DNA from: Erythroxylum novogranatense
Lineage: Eukaryota > Streptophyta > Magnoliopsida > Malpighiales > Erythroxylaceae
Length of the DNA stretch: 64,000 bases
Reading direction: 5' to 3'
Assembly (NCBI GenBank): GCA_029891385.1
Contig: CM057228.1
Location: 84,432,964 to 84,496,963, forward strand
Below are positions 11,694 to 23,400 of this stretch, in pieces; positions within the stretch are counted from its first letter, which is position 1, and every line of letters begins with the position of its first letter. The notes under the pieces were generated by a model. It was not told where the DNA came from, ran no database searches, and saw only the letters and a program-made list of their open reading frames with translations. A program made the position numbers and the translations under genes.

Positions 11694-11979
11694 TCAGTAA
11701 TTGGCCTGGTTCCCACTATTTCTGCTAGCCTTGGGGCTTGAAACTGCGATCCTTCTTGTCTCGGTACCTGTGAGCAATCCCTGACCATATGTCCCTTCTC
11801 TCTGCATCGAAAACAGACTCCAAGTAACTTGAGACACTCTCATTGGTGATGTCTCCCACAATGCTGACATGAGGGTTGATGTATCTACTCCTTCCTGCTC
11901 TTCCAGTGCCTCCCACAATAGAGGCTTGCCCTGATACTGCCTTTACCTGCTTGTTCGTGGTAGAGCCACTACTACCCAC
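11694..11979 (-). pseudogene. Gag C-terminus with CCHC zinc knuckle, element A, inverted
   Basis: In one minus-strand frame the region near 11779-11823 reads CFRCREKGHMVRDC, a classic CX2CX4HX4C nucleic-acid-binding knuckle found at the end of gag. The surrounding reading frames are offset from it, so at least one indel has occurred. It joins the gag core (12013-12612) to the protease. Confidence 0.75.
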
Positions 11980-12012
11980 TTCACTCTGGGTGTGAAAACT
12001 CCTTGTGCTCCT

Positions 12013-12612
12013 CTAAGGCATTGGGGCACTAGTTCCTTTCTTAAAAGTCTGTTCCCTGTTCTTCCTCTTCTTACTCACCTCCTGCTTAATCTTCTCCAGC
12101 TTTTCAGCCTGGAGTGTCGCATCCACCAATTGTTGGTAGTCGCAGAATTTGTGGATCAAGACTTTCTCTTTGATCCCCAAATGAAGACCTCCTTCAAACT
12201 TACGACATTTATCTTCCTCTGTCGCCACAATGTTGGCTGCATAACGAGAAAGCTGTGTGAACTTCAACTCATACTCGCTCACACTCATGTCCCTCTGAGT
12301 GAGATTCAGAAACTCCCTGGCCTTCTCTTGGACATAAACTCTGGAGAGATACTTCTTCCTGAACACTTCCACAAAGTCTCTCCATGTCAGTACCGAAGGA
12401 ACAACCTGACTGTGAGGCACTGATTCCCACCAATGCAATGCGTCTCCCTATCACAAACTAACTGCATAGTCTAACTTCTCCTCATCTGAGCATTTCATCT
12501 GAACTAGAACCCTCTCGGTCCTCTTCAACCAGGCTTTAGCCTCTTCCGGATTCGTTGTTCCATTGAAATCCACAGCCCCAAACTTACGGATCTTGTCATA
12601 CTGTCCACTACA
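12013..12612 (-). pseudogene. Gag capsid-like domain of element A, inverted
   Basis: Minus-strand translation shows the Retrotrans_gag pattern: [14 protein letters not shown], then a segment rich in charged residues around YDKIRKF, a VLTWRDFVEVFRKKYL block, and SVSEYELKFTQLSRYA. It is interrupted near 12450. Homology ends at about 12612, where the plus-strand RT remainder begins, so any amino-terminal gag sequence beyond this point is lost. The open frame that runs on to 12660 crosses the junction and is not gag there. Confidence 0.8.
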
Positions 12613-13297
12613 TGTTGATCCGAGGAAAGTTGAAGCAGTGGTGAATTGGCTTGCACCCAAGACAGTGACGGAGGTGAGAAATTTTCTGGGTCTGGCAGGT
12701 TACTACAGGAGGTTTGTGGAAGGATTCTCCATGATAGCTGCTCCGATGACTAAGCTATTGAGGAAGAATCAGAAGTTTATCTGGAGTGATGAATACCAGA
12801 AGAGCTTTGAGGAGCTCAAGCACAGATTAACAAGTGCTCCGGTCTTGATTTTGCCTTCTGGAGATGAGGGGTATACCGTGTATAGTGATGTTTTGAGGAA
12901 GGGTCTTGGTTGTGTATTAATGCAGGGAGACAGGATGATAGCTTATGCTTCAAGGCAACTGAAGCCATATGAGTTGAATTACCCGACTCATGATTTGGAA
13001 TTAGCAGCAGTGATCTTTGCCTTGAAATTTTGGAGGCATTACCTATATGGGGTTCAGACGAGGATCTTTACTGATCATAAGAGTCTCAAGTACTTGCTAA
13101 GCCAGAAAGAACTGAATTTGAGACAGAGAAGGTGGATTGAGTTGCTTAAGGATTATGATCTGCTGATCGAGTACCACCCAGGCAAGGCCAATGTCGTAGC
13201 AGATGCCTTGAGTAGAAAGTCTTCAATTGCCCATGTTTGGACAGTTTATCTACCTTTATTAGAAGAGATGGCCAAGCTTAAGATAAGCTTGAAGTAG
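12613..13297 (+). pseudogene. RT C-terminus and RNase H of element A
   Basis: The plus-strand frame begins in the RT connection with [12 protein letters not shown] and passes through [16 protein letters not shown]. It continues into RNase H with the GLGCVLMQ strand, [26 protein letters not shown] and the [14 protein letters not shown] end. The first catalytic motif reads SDVLRKG where SDASRKG is usual. The frame ends at TAG 13295-13297, which looks like a decayed CAG. It continues exactly where the inverted RT fragment stops at about 10363. Confidence 0.88.
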
Positions 13298-14611
13298 GAG
13301 GAACCAAATTGCCTTATAGCTAATTTCAGAGTGAGGCCAATACTCAGGGAGAAGGTTAGGGAGTTACAGGCACAAGACGCAGATTTGAGCAAGCTTCGAG
13401 ATGAAATTCAGAATGGTAAGATTTCTGAAGTGGTAGTGAGGGATGATGGACTCATGACAGTCGAAAACAGACATTTCATTCCAGATGTCAAGGAGGTGAA
13501 GGATGAGATTTTGGATGAGACACATAATGCGCCTTATGTCATGCACCCAGGTAGCACCAGGATGTACAGAGATTTGAGAGAGCATTTCTGGTGAAAGGGT
13601 ATGAAGAGGGATGTCGCAGAGTATGTAAGTAAGTGTCTAGTGTGTCATCAAGTCAAGGCTGAACACCAAGCACCTTCAGGCAAGTTAAGGCCATTGTCCA
13701 TTCCTGAGTGGAAATGGAAAAGAGTAACCATGGATTTTCTGATGGGTTTGCCCAAGACCAGTAAGAAGCATGATGCCATATGGGTTATTGTGGATAGGTT
13801 GACGAAGTCAACCCATTTTCTGGCAATCAAGCAGACTGATTCGTTGCATGTGCTAGCAAAGAAGTACATTGATGAGATAGTGAGATTACATAGGATTCCA
13901 GATTCCATAGTTTCTGACAGGGATCCTCGGTTTACTTCGAGATTTTGGGGAAGCATGCAAGAAGCTTTAAGAACTAAGCTAAATTTTAGCACGGCTTTTC
14001 ACCCTCAGACGGATGGTCAATCTGAGAGAACCATTCGGACACTTGAGGGTATGCTCAGGGCATGTGTAATGGATTTCAAGGGAGCTTGGGATGAGCATTT
14101 GCCATTGGTCGAATTTGCTTATAATAATTCGTACCATTTGAGCATTCAGATGGCTCCATATGAGGCTCTGTATGGAAGGAGGTGTAGGACTCCGATATGT
14201 TGGGATGAAGAAGGAGAGAGGAAACTGATAGGACCAGAACTGATTCAAATGACAGTTGATAAAGTCAATCTGGTTAAGCAGCGGCTTAAGGCAGCTCAGG
14301 ATAGGATGAAGAGCTACACTGATGCACATCAAAAAGAGATGGAGTATGAAGTTAGCAAGAAAGTGTTTCTTAAGATGACTCCTTGGAAGGGAGTAATGAG
14401 GTTTGGCAAGAAAGGCAAGTTGAGTCTGAGGTATATGGGTCCTTATGAAATTCTTGAGAGGATTGGATCACTAGCCCACAGGTTGGTGTTACCCCCAGAA
14501 TTGTCTCAGATCCATGATGTCTTTCATGTCTCCATGCTGAGGAGGTATAGATCGAATCCTTCTCATATCATTCAGACCACTGAGGTTCAGTTGAGAGATG
14601 ATTTGAGTTAG
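13298..14611 (+). pseudogene. Integrase of element A
   Basis: The zinc-binding HHCC region spans about 13540-13680, with VMHPGSTRMYRDLREHFW and CLVCHQVKAEHQ. The catalytic core follows, with VTMDFLMGLPKTS, VIVDRLTKSTHFL, VSDRDPRFTSRFW and PQTDGQSERTIRTLEGML, so all three DDE acidic residues are present. The carboxy end has the GPY/F-type LRYMGPYEILERIG and HDVFHVSMLRRY. A TGA at 13592-13594 (probably from TGG) breaks the zinc domain, and a TAG at 14609-14611 separates the chromodomain. It would insert element DNA into chromatin, but this copy is broken. Confidence 0.9.
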
Positions 14612-14803
14612 GAGGAGATTCCAGTGGAGATTTTGGACACCAAGAAAAAGGTCCTCAGAAACAAGACGGTTCAACCAGTCAAAGTCTTGTGGAGAAATCA
14701 TTTGGTGGAAGAGGCCACGTGGGAGCCATTGGAAGCCATGAAGGAGAAGTATCCACAACTCTTCGATGACTCAGGTAATAATTTCGAGGACGAAATTTCT
14801 TTT
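14612..14803 (+). pseudogene. Chromodomain at the integrase C-terminus, element A
   Basis: After the stop at 14609 the same frame gives EEIPVEILDTKKKVLRN, VKVLWRNHLVEEATWEP and a helix ending KYPQLF. This is the chromodomain pattern that defines chromoviruses and is known to guide integration to modified chromatin. It runs up to the polypurine tract. Confidence 0.8.
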
Positions 14804-14817
14804 AAGAGGGGGAGAAA
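14804..14817 (+). other. Polypurine tract of element A
   Basis: AAGAGGGGGAGAAA lies directly before the TGTTGGG start of the 3' LTR, the position expected for the plus-strand primer. Confidence 0.8.
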
Positions 14818-15111
14818 TGTTGGGCTCCAAATTATTATTATTATTATTGAATTGATGTTATTAAGTATGAACTGGTTTTGATTGTGTGATTTATTATTTA
14901 GTGTGGTTGAATTGGAAGTATTGATGAAAAATTTAGATTAATTTGAGTATGGTATGGTGTAAGTGGAAATGAAAGAGTAAAAAGGTGTCTAAGGGCAAAA
15001 TGGGAAGATCACTTAAATTGGAGAGGCTAAGGCATTGCATAGAGGGGCAAATTGGTCCTTGTTCATCCATTAAGGATTAGGTGAAAGAATTAGAAAAAGA
15101 AAGAGTGAAAG
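14818..15111 (+). repeat. 3' LTR of element A, left fragment
   Basis: It begins TGTTGGGCTCC and follows the 5' LTR base by base until GAAAG (15107-15111), where solo LTR B is inserted. The LTR resumes at 28650. Confidence 0.88.
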
Positions 15112-16370
15112 TGTTGGACCCCGATCTTTAATTGGAATTTAGAAATAGTAAATGAAATTGAATGAGTGTTTTGTTTAAGTATTATGTTATAGATGAAATT
15201 ATGCTTTAAGGAAAATTTGAGAAAAGAATTATGAGTTTTCAATGTATTTGATAATTGTGGAGATTTGTATGGGTTATGAAAGTTTAAGCGAATGAATTGA
15301 TTGAAAAGTTAGTAGAAAATCAAGAAATAAAGAGAAAAGTGAGAGAATTTGAAAAATTAAGAAAGTTGACTTTTGGAGATAGAAAGTTTGACTTGAGAGT
15401 TGAATTTTTGTTTGAGGCAAAATTTGAGAAAATTGTCTTCTGGAAACTTATAGTTTATGTCAAGAGCTTTTTGTAGCCATAAAGTTTGATATTTTTCGAT
15501 ATCGGGGCTAGGAGTTATGAGTGATTGAAATTTGGAAGTTGTTTAGGAAAAGCTGTTTCGGATAGAATCTGCGATTGAGTTTTTGACCTCTTTCGAGACC
15601 TAATGTGATTTTGAGTTCTTCAGGGAAGTTGTAGAGCTTCCTTTGATCTTTTTATTGACACCAAATTTGTCAAATTCCGAGTTCAGGATCGACAGATATG
15701 GTTTTGGAAAAGTTCGGTTTTGAAGTTTCATTATTTTGTTTTTAATCCGATCCCTTTTGTAATCTTTTGCTTATAATTCCTTCGTCCGACATCCGATTGA
15801 TTTGATTCTCAAAGCGTTGGATTCCTAAGACAATTAATTTTATTTTTATGAAGAATTATGATTTTTAGGAGATTAAATAGAAAGAGATTGATTGAACCAA
15901 AGTAGGAGATTTGGTTATAGGTTATAAGTTGGATAATTTTCTGAAGGATTTTGCGAAATTCGGGAGCTGTACAACTCCGATTGAGTTGATTCTTAAGGCC
16001 AAATAAAATTAAGATTTGGGGCTACAAATCATGTGAAGGGATCGAAATTTAAGTTCATCCCTAAGATTGTCAATTTCTGGACTGAAGTTATGTGAATGTT
16101 CAGTCTCGGATTTTGTGAAGGTCCGATAGTATTTCAGATATAACTTCTTCGTTTCTAATCCGAATTGAGTGCGGTCAGTGGCGTTGGATTCGTATGATCG
16201 AGAGGAACAATTCTCTAGTAGAACATTTGTCCAAATTATTTCGTTTAATTTCCCGAAACCAGGACGCAAGGCATCAGATTTTTAAAGAAAGTGCAGGGGC
16301 AAACTTGGAAATAGGCCAATAAGTGAGGGCAAAATGGTCATTTACCTCCATTTTTAATGACATGGCAAAA

Positions 16371-18216
16371 TGTTAGAGTAGTGCCCTAAAGGCAATCCCC
16401 TTTAGCGCATTTTGTTCATAGTCATGTACAGACTTTATGAATAAATAAAGCAAGGCATATTTCATTTATTTGATGTTCATTTTATTATGAATTGATAATG
16501 ATCTTTAATCAAATTAATGAAGTCCCTGATACATGACATAGCATGAAGGAAATTATGATGTGATCATACTATTGAGATTCCTATCATGTGCAATTATGTC
16601 AGTATCTAAATTATCCCTAGTCATAGGATTAATGAGACTGGACATCGTTAATCCGGATAGACTAAGACATGTCAAACTCCTCGATTGGATCAAGCAGTGG
16701 ATCTCAGAAAACTGTAAATATTGAGATATTTAGATTTGACATGTGGATGCTTACTAGTGGTAGTAAGTACATTGGATGACCTGCTATGAGATCATCACAT
16801 GGATGTCCTATACAAATGTCAGTGATAATCTCATCATAGCAATGGTGCAAGTATCCTTGAGACTTGAGGTACTCGAGGATATCTTGAATCTCGATTACGT
16901 ACTTTGACTCCATTCCTTGTTGCCTTTCGGAGGTCGCTCATAGGGTGGTGATTGGGTACAACTTGAGGTATTGAAGGTAATTGAGTATAATCTGATTCAC
17001 CACTACATTATAGCGGAAGAGATACCCATAGCCTCTTATCGGGATCATTACTTTGAAGTCTCGCGCCGACATACATATGTCATGAAGATGGTCTTCATGG
17101 ACATATAAAGTAATGAGTCTAGGGCGAGATCTGATTACACTTGGACTAGATTTGATTTAATCGGTCTAGTAAGAGATGACACATTGCCCATACTCAAACC
17201 AAGTGGGGTATAGCATGGTGAAAGGACGAATTGCGGTAATTGTCATGGAAGGGTTCGTGATATGGTTTCATTAGTCAAACCAATTACTTTCCGGTCGATT
17301 GGGAGTCATGATGTGTTGCTAGATACCGCTCATGACTTGCTTCAGATTAAGTGTTAATCTAAGTGGCCAACATAACAAGGAACCTAATGGGTCACACGAT
17401 AAGAGTGACTCGGAGAATCTGTAAAATAGTTTCAGACAGAGATCCGATATCTGGAGAGCAATAGGATTAAATGAATCCCGATGAGATTGGGATATGTCCC
17501 GATGAGATCGCGACATCGACATTGCTGAAAACCGTTTAGGTGATTTTTTTGCGGCGGGCCCTAGATGAGGCGGTAGGACCGACCCCAGTTTGACTGGACC
17601 ACTTCAGCAATTATATATATTAATTAATTAAGTAAATAATTAATTAATATATAAATATATAAAGTCATTTTCGGTGGAGACTTGAATGGAGAAGAAAAGT
17701 TAACTTTGAAAAGTCAAAGTTAATGATGATTTAGCAATTTAAGACATATTTCATGTCTTATACGTGGAAGCTCCATCACCAAAGCATATATATGTGTTTA
17801 AGTGTTGAAAATACATAGAAGAAGCAAAGAAAGGAAGCTTGCACGGTTTTTGGAAGGGAAGAACCGAAGTTGCTTAAATTGTTAAGCATTTGAAAGTTGT
17901 TTCATCTCCTTCATCTCTTCCTCTCAAACTTGGCTTCTACTTCTCCAAGGCTCCACCAAGCTCATCTCATTTGCTCTCCAAGGCTAAGGTAAGAGCTAGC
18001 ACTCTTTTCTTTAGTCTAGCTATTCCCGGGTCAAAAGAGTTTGTCCCGGTTAGGTTTTCCGACCTCTGCGTGGATACCGTTAGAGACGGTCTCCTTTGGT
18101 CGTTATGGTTTGATTGTGTGTACTTACACATGGATCCTGGCTTTTGGAATGTCCGGGACTTAAAATTTTAATTCCGCACCCTGGGCATGTGATGCCCACC
18201 CCGGGATTTTCCTACA
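16371..18216 (+). repeat. 5' LTR of copia C
   Basis: TGTTAGAG...CCTACA, 1,846 bp. It contains an AT-rich inverted repeat near 17613-17661 and a perfect 10 bp inverted repeat, TTAACTTTGA-AAAG-TCAAAGTTAA, at 17700-17723. The second arm carries a W-box core (TTGAC) on the minus strand. The 3' copy keeps this hairpin at 25414-25437. Confidence 0.9.
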
Positions 18217-18217
18217 G

Positions 18218-18229
18218 TGGTATCAGAGC
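18218..18229 (+). other. Primer-binding site of copia C
   Basis: TGGTATCAGAGC starts one base after the LTR end. It is a perfect match to the usual plant initiator Met-tRNA primer complement. Confidence 0.9.
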
Positions 18230-19354
18230 CACTTGTGTTGTATAAACAGTCAAAATGATAACTAGGTCGGAGTTCCTTAGTGAATTGAGCTGCTGATGCA
18301 TGTTATTTGTGTGAATTTCGAATCAGTATAAAGATGCATGTTTTCGAAATTTCTTGCTCAGAATTGTTCATAACATGTTATAGAATATGTTTGTGAAAGA
18401 TGAGAATTTATCAATTTGATTTGATATGGTTTTTCTATTTAATTCCCTCAAGTTTCGGATGCTGTCTTGTTGAACGTTTCTGAAACAGGTATGCTTGTAA
18501 ATTCGAGAATAAATTCTAGAAAATTTGTTTTTCGGATTGGTTTTCACCGACATGTCCCTAAGATGTTTTTGAATGTCTCTGTGGATGGAAAAATGTTTTC
18601 AAGGTGATTTACCATTTATTTCCGAATTTCTTGTGTGCTGTTGGGAATGTTTGTGTTGGAGAACACAGATTCTGGTTCGGCTAGATTGCTGAGATTCAAT
18701 GAGTTTTTGTGGGAAATAAATCCTGGAAAAATTCATGGAGCATGTTGGGAACATTTTTTAACCTCTGTAATTTTCTCAGTATTTATTGAAAGTGTTTCAA
18801 TGGTCATTTTGAGCAAAATGTTGAGCTTAGCAGTTTTGAGTAACTTGCTGGGGCTGTTTTGTTTGGAATGATTGATTGTGTTATTTTCTTTTCCAATGCC
18901 ATGAATCATTTTTATAGTGATTAAAAATGTGTTATATTGATGTGGTATGCATGCCAAGTTAAGATTCTTGAATTAAGGTTTCCAATAATTTTTGGATATC
19001 GAATAGGTCACTTTAGCGTCTCGTTAGCTTATTCCGTTATCTTGGTTATTTTGGCCGTCGCAATTTTTGTGACAAGTGCCGGAGTAATCTTGATAACGTG
19101 TAGCCTACCTAGAGATACTTAGCATGATAATTTGGTGTCCTTGAATTATGTGGAAATCTAGTGATTAATGGTGGATTAATCGGTTTCAAGGTTTTCATAT
19201 ATAGTTAGACTATATGGCATGCATGAGTTGATGAAAATGTTTCATTAGCACATTAATATAAAGGTTTATATACTTGTTATATTGGTGTTGTGAATTGGAA
19301 ATGCCTGGATTAAGAATTAGCCAATTAGATAGCAATTCCAAATGCATAATGAAC

Positions 19355-19526
19355 AAGTCGACTTATATGTTCATAAGTCGACTTGTTTGGTGCATAATAG
19401 ACTAATAAGTCGACTTGCAATGGTACAAGTCGACTTGTTCATGCATGATTACACAAGTCGACTTACACATGCATAAGTCGACTTATATAGAGCCATAAGT
19501 CGACTTATACATATACAAGTCGACTT
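19355..19526. repeat. Eight AAGTCGACTT palindromes in four 20-bp pairs
   Basis: The perfect 10 bp palindrome AAGTCGACTT starts at 19355, 19375, 19407, 19427, 19455, 19475, 19497 and 19517. Members of each successive pair are exactly 20 bp apart. Pair-to-pair steps are 52, 48 and 42 bp. Each copy is preceded by C or T and followed by A or G, and the sequence between copies is not conserved. The array lies in the leader between the primer site and gag, about 690 bp before the gag ATG. Its function is unknown; repeated sites for a dimeric DNA-binding protein are the simplest reading. Confidence 0.9.
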
Positions 19527-19726
19527 ATATCATGCCTTGGTGGGATGATGGGCGATTTTCGGTATAAATTCAATGTGATTGATGCAATGCCTTAAATCAG
19601 ACCATATAGTCATGGTGACTATGATCCTTGGATGAGATTAGAAAGATGAGACCTAAAATCCTCATTTAAAATATGAAAACTAACGCCTTCCATTAATATG
19701 GTAAGAACCGAGTTCTTATAGGGTTG

Positions 19727-20030
19727 GGTTGTTGAGCTAACCTCAAGCTCACTCTATCTGAATATGTTCAAACCATGAAAATATGATTTTCGGATTAATG
19801 GGTCGGTTTTCCTAGAAGCGTTGATTTGTTGAGCTAACCTCAAGGTCAACGTGAATGAGGCGAAATTGGGTAGTGTACATTAGATGTACACGCATCGTGT
19901 TGATAACCCAATGTATGTGCATACATCAACCGTTGATAGCATCTGGCGATAGTTGCATCGAGATGCAATTGGTATGACCGATACCTACCGATTGACCTAA
20001 GGTGACTTGTTGAGCTAACCTCGAGGTCAT
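19727..20030 (+). repeat. Three copies of a TTGTTGAGCTAACCTC leader motif
   Basis: TTGTTGAGCTAACCTCAAG or its CGAG variant occurs near 19728, 19827 and 20007, the last two followed by GTCA. Each copy includes a potential short GTTGA/TCAAC-type pairing. The motif lies just before the gag start. It could be part of the leader RNA structure; nothing further can be said. Confidence 0.65.
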
Positions 20031-20211
20031 TCTTAGCAATGTCGGATATCGACCCACTAGGTCATTGTACCATTTTGTTTCTTGGATTCATGATGGGGTT
20101 ATGGATTACATTGAAACTAGTGGGAGCCATATGTATGTCATTTAAGTCCTTATGAGCATACATTTAAATCTATTCTAACTTTCTTTCTCTCTACGTTTAG
20201 GTTGATTGAAG

Positions 20212-20990
20212 ATGTCGACTAGTGTGAATCTTCGCTCACTAATGGATGCAAACAAATTAACCGACCAAATTTTCTTGATTGGTGCGGAATCGAGAATTGT
20301 TCTCGGATCGAGGATCTAGGATATATCCTTGATTTTCCGCCGGATCCACTTCTGAAGGAGCTTCGATGATGATCGGAAGGCATATAATAAGCATCTAAAA
20401 GGCGGTGACATAGCCACCGCATTATGCTTGCATCGATGTCACCGAGCTGCGAAGCGACGAGTCTATGGATGCTCATACGATTATGTTTCATCTTAGAGAG
20501 TTGTTTGATGAGCAAGCTCGGTCTGAGCAGTTCGAGACCTCAAGGTTGCTCTTTACAACGAAGATGACTCTGGTTCATCTGCGATTGCAATATGCATTGA
20601 AGATGAATGGCTATATTGAGAGGTTGGCCGTCTTAGGTTTTGTGATGGATTACGAGTTAAGTGTAGACTTAATTCTTGTTGGTTTGTCGGATAGTTATTC
20701 ACGGTTTGTGTTGAACTATCGAATGAACCAAATATCCACCACAATTCGAGCTAATCAATCTGCCAAGGCAATGAGAACAAGTTGTCAAGCAAGATAGCAA
20801 GTCGTTGTTATTGGTGGATTCTTCTTCCTCTGGTTCCAAGAAAAGAAGCGAGAAGAAGAAAAAGGCTCGAAGCGAAAGGAAGTGCAGTGAAAGGCAAGAA
20901 AAGATCAAAGAGATCGCACTAAAAGGTACCGCTTCCATTCATGTAAGACCGGTCATTGGAGGCGAATCGCAAAGTCTATCTGGAAGAAGC
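20212..20990 (+). pseudogene. Copia C gag, frameshifted
   Basis: The ATG at 20212 opens with MSTSVNLRSLMDANKLT, typical of the copia gag_2/UBN2 family. After several frameshifts the same domain continues at 20465-20797, with MFHLRELFDEQARSEQFE, ALKMNGYIERLAVLGF and LILVGLSDSYSRFVLNYRMN. A lysine- and arginine-rich stretch (20805-20920) and a broken zinc knuckle around 20925-20985 (CKTGHW-like, out of frame) end the protein. Gag would form the virus-like particle in the cytoplasm. Indels make this copy non-coding. Confidence 0.8.
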
Positions 20991-21032
20991 TGAAGCGGAA
21001 GAAGGCATCGATGCCTCGACTTCTTCGTATAT

Positions 21033-22150
21033 TTGTCATTGAGGTTAATCTGTTTCGATCATAACATATGGGTATTAGATACGGTTGTGGCTCACATATG
21101 CAATGATATCACGAGGGCCTCGGGACGATGGGCGACTCATAAAGGAGAAATGGACTGCGTGTTGGCAATGGAGCAAGAGTTCTTTGCATTAGCCAGTAGG
21201 AACTTATGTTTTGACACTCCTAGTGGGCTTGTACTTAACTTGGATGATTGTTATTTTGTACCCGTGTTAACAAAGAACATATTATGCATTTCTTGTTTAA
21301 ATAAATTTGGTTTCCATTTGTCTTTTGGTAACAATGGTTGTTCTATTAGCTCAAATGGAATGCTTTATGGTACTGGTACATTATGCAATGGTATTTACAT
21401 ATTAGATATGTCGCATCCGATTATGAATGTCAATGACGCTAAAAGACATAAAAGAGATAATTTAAAATCAACTTACTTATGGCATTGTCGCCTTGGCCAT
21501 ATAAATGAGAGACGCATCGCTAAGCTCCACAAGAGTGGAAGTTTAGGGTCATTTGATTATGAATCATATGACATATGTGAATCTTGTTTGTTAGGCAAGA
21601 TGACTAAGTTACCTTTTAAGGAAAAGGGTGAACGAGCGACTGGATTATTAGATCTAATACATTCAGATGTATGTGGTCCGATGTCCATCCATGCCAGAAG
21701 TGGTTGCCGTTACTTCATTACCTTTATCGATGATTATTCTCGATATGGGTACCTATATCTGATGAGATACAAATCTGAAGCGTTTGAAAAGTTCAAACAA
21801 TTCAGAAATGAAGTAGAAAAACAACTTGGGAAAAGTATCAAAACATTACGATCCGATCGTGGTGGTGAATACTTAGACCAAGAGTTTTAGATTATCTCGA
21901 GATAATGGGATATTATCTCGATGGACCCTCCTTACACACCACAAAGATAATGGTGTGGCTGAAAGGAGAAATCGAACCTTGTTGGACATGGTACGATCTA
22001 TGATGGGTTTTGCGATTACCAAAATCCTTTTGGGGATATGCACTTGAGGCATTTGTTTACTTGTTAAGCGAGTTCCATCAAAGATTGATGTTACTCCATA
22101 TGAGATGTGGACTAACAAGAAACCTTATCTTTCTTATTTGAAAGTATGGG
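21033..22150 (+). pseudogene. Copia C protease and integrase, frameshifted
   Basis: A 285-codon open frame (21033-21890) begins at a damaged aspartic-protease site, where WVLDTVVAHICNDI stands for the usual WxLDTGCxxHIC and small deletions have removed the glycine. The pre-integrase domain follows, with LWHCRLGHINERRIAKL and CESCLLGKMTKLPF, and then the integrase core with LIHSDVCGPM, FITFIDDYSRYGYLY and LRSDRGGEYL. After a stop at 21888-21890 the core continues with NGVAERRNRTLLDM-like sequence in shifted frames up to about 22150. The DDE residues can be recognised, but no single frame spans them. Confidence 0.85.
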
Positions 22151-22529
22151 GTTGTCACGCTTATGTGAAGCGGACACGATCGAGATAAGTGGAAGCAAAA
22201 TCGACAAATGTTTGTTCGTAGGATATCCTAAAGAAACAAGAGGATATCAATTCTACTTTCTTTGAGGAACAAAGGTGTTTGTTTGATGCATGCTGTCTTT
22301 AGAGAAAGAGTTTCTTTTAAAAGAGGACGGTGGGAGCAAAGTTGAACTTGAAGAAGTTCAAGATGCTTTCAGACGACGCAGATCAATCGTCGAACTCGAA
22401 GCCGTATCTCATACGAGATGAGGTATGATTCAACCTTCTACTACACACGAAATTCGTAGGTCAAGTAGGATCGCTCTGTTCACGAGAGATATGGATTTCG
22501 TGAGTGAACAGAATGACGTATTGCTCATA

Positions 22530-23400
22530 GAGGATGATGAGCCTACCACCTATAAAGAGGTTACGAAGAGTTGATGCGAAAAATGGCCGTGCCATGAAAT
22601 CGAAATGGATTCCATGTATGAAAAACCAAGTATGGACTTTGGTTGATGCACTGAAGGATAAAACCTATAGGGTGCAAATGGGTTTTCAAGAAGAAAGCGA
22701 CATGGATGGTAATGTGATTACCTATAAAGCAAGGCTTGTGGCTAAAGGCTTTACGTCAAAGACAAGGAATTGACTATGACGAGACCTTGATCGAGAGCAA
22801 TGCTTAAATCCATTAGGATACTCTAGCCATTGCCGCTCATTATGATTATGAGATATGGCAAATGGATGTGAAAACGACTTTCCGAATGGAAATCTGGTGA
22901 GGATGTGTACATGACACAACTCGAGGGCTTCATTTCCTCGATGGCGAAAAGGTATGCAAGCTTGAAATCCATTTATGGATTGAGGCAAGCATCCAGGAGT
23001 TGGAATATCCGTTTGATGAGACAATCAAAGAGTTTGGTTTCTCACAAAATCCGGATGAACACCGTGTGTACAAGAAGGTTAATGGGCGCAATCGTATTCC
23101 TTGTGTTATATGTAGATGACATATTGTTACTAGGAAAGCGATGTCTCAATCTTCGCAATCAAGTAAAAATTTGGTTGTCAAACAATTTGCCATGAAAGAC
23201 CTTGGAGAAGCAACTTATATCCTTGGGATTAAGATTTATAGAGATAGATCGAAGAGGTTGCTTGGTCTTTCACAATCAGCGTACATAGACAAGGTTCTAA
23301 AGAGGTTTAGCATGGAGCAATCCAAGAGAGGGTTTCTTCCATTACCCATGGGATAACACTCGAAGTCTATGTGTCCTCGGACACGGGACGAGAGGATGCG
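22530..23400 (+). pseudogene. Copia C reverse transcriptase (RVT_2), frameshifted
   Basis: Fragments follow the copia RT order: MKNQVWTLVDA (about 22620), YKARLVAKGFTSK (22720-22765), YGLRQASRSWN (about 22975), the catalytic LYVDDILLLGK with YVDD at 23109-23120, and MKDLGEATYILGIKI (23190-23235). At least four frameshifts separate them. The motifs themselves are well preserved, which is odd for so many indels and suggests either recent damage or base-calling errors. Confidence 0.87.

Noticed and set aside
13364..14332. Antisense open frames over the integrase of element A (similarly 45764-46174 and 48132-48808 over element E)
   Set aside because: They are shadows of well-supported integrase or gag-protease frames on the other strand.
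17890..18171. Open frame of 93 codons in the copia 5' LTR
   Set aside because: It lies in LTR sequence, is not maintained in the 3' LTR, and has no recognisable domain.
19355..19526. CRISPR-like array
   Set aside because: Repeats are only 10 bp and palindromic, spacers are too short, and the genome is plant; it lies in a copia leader.
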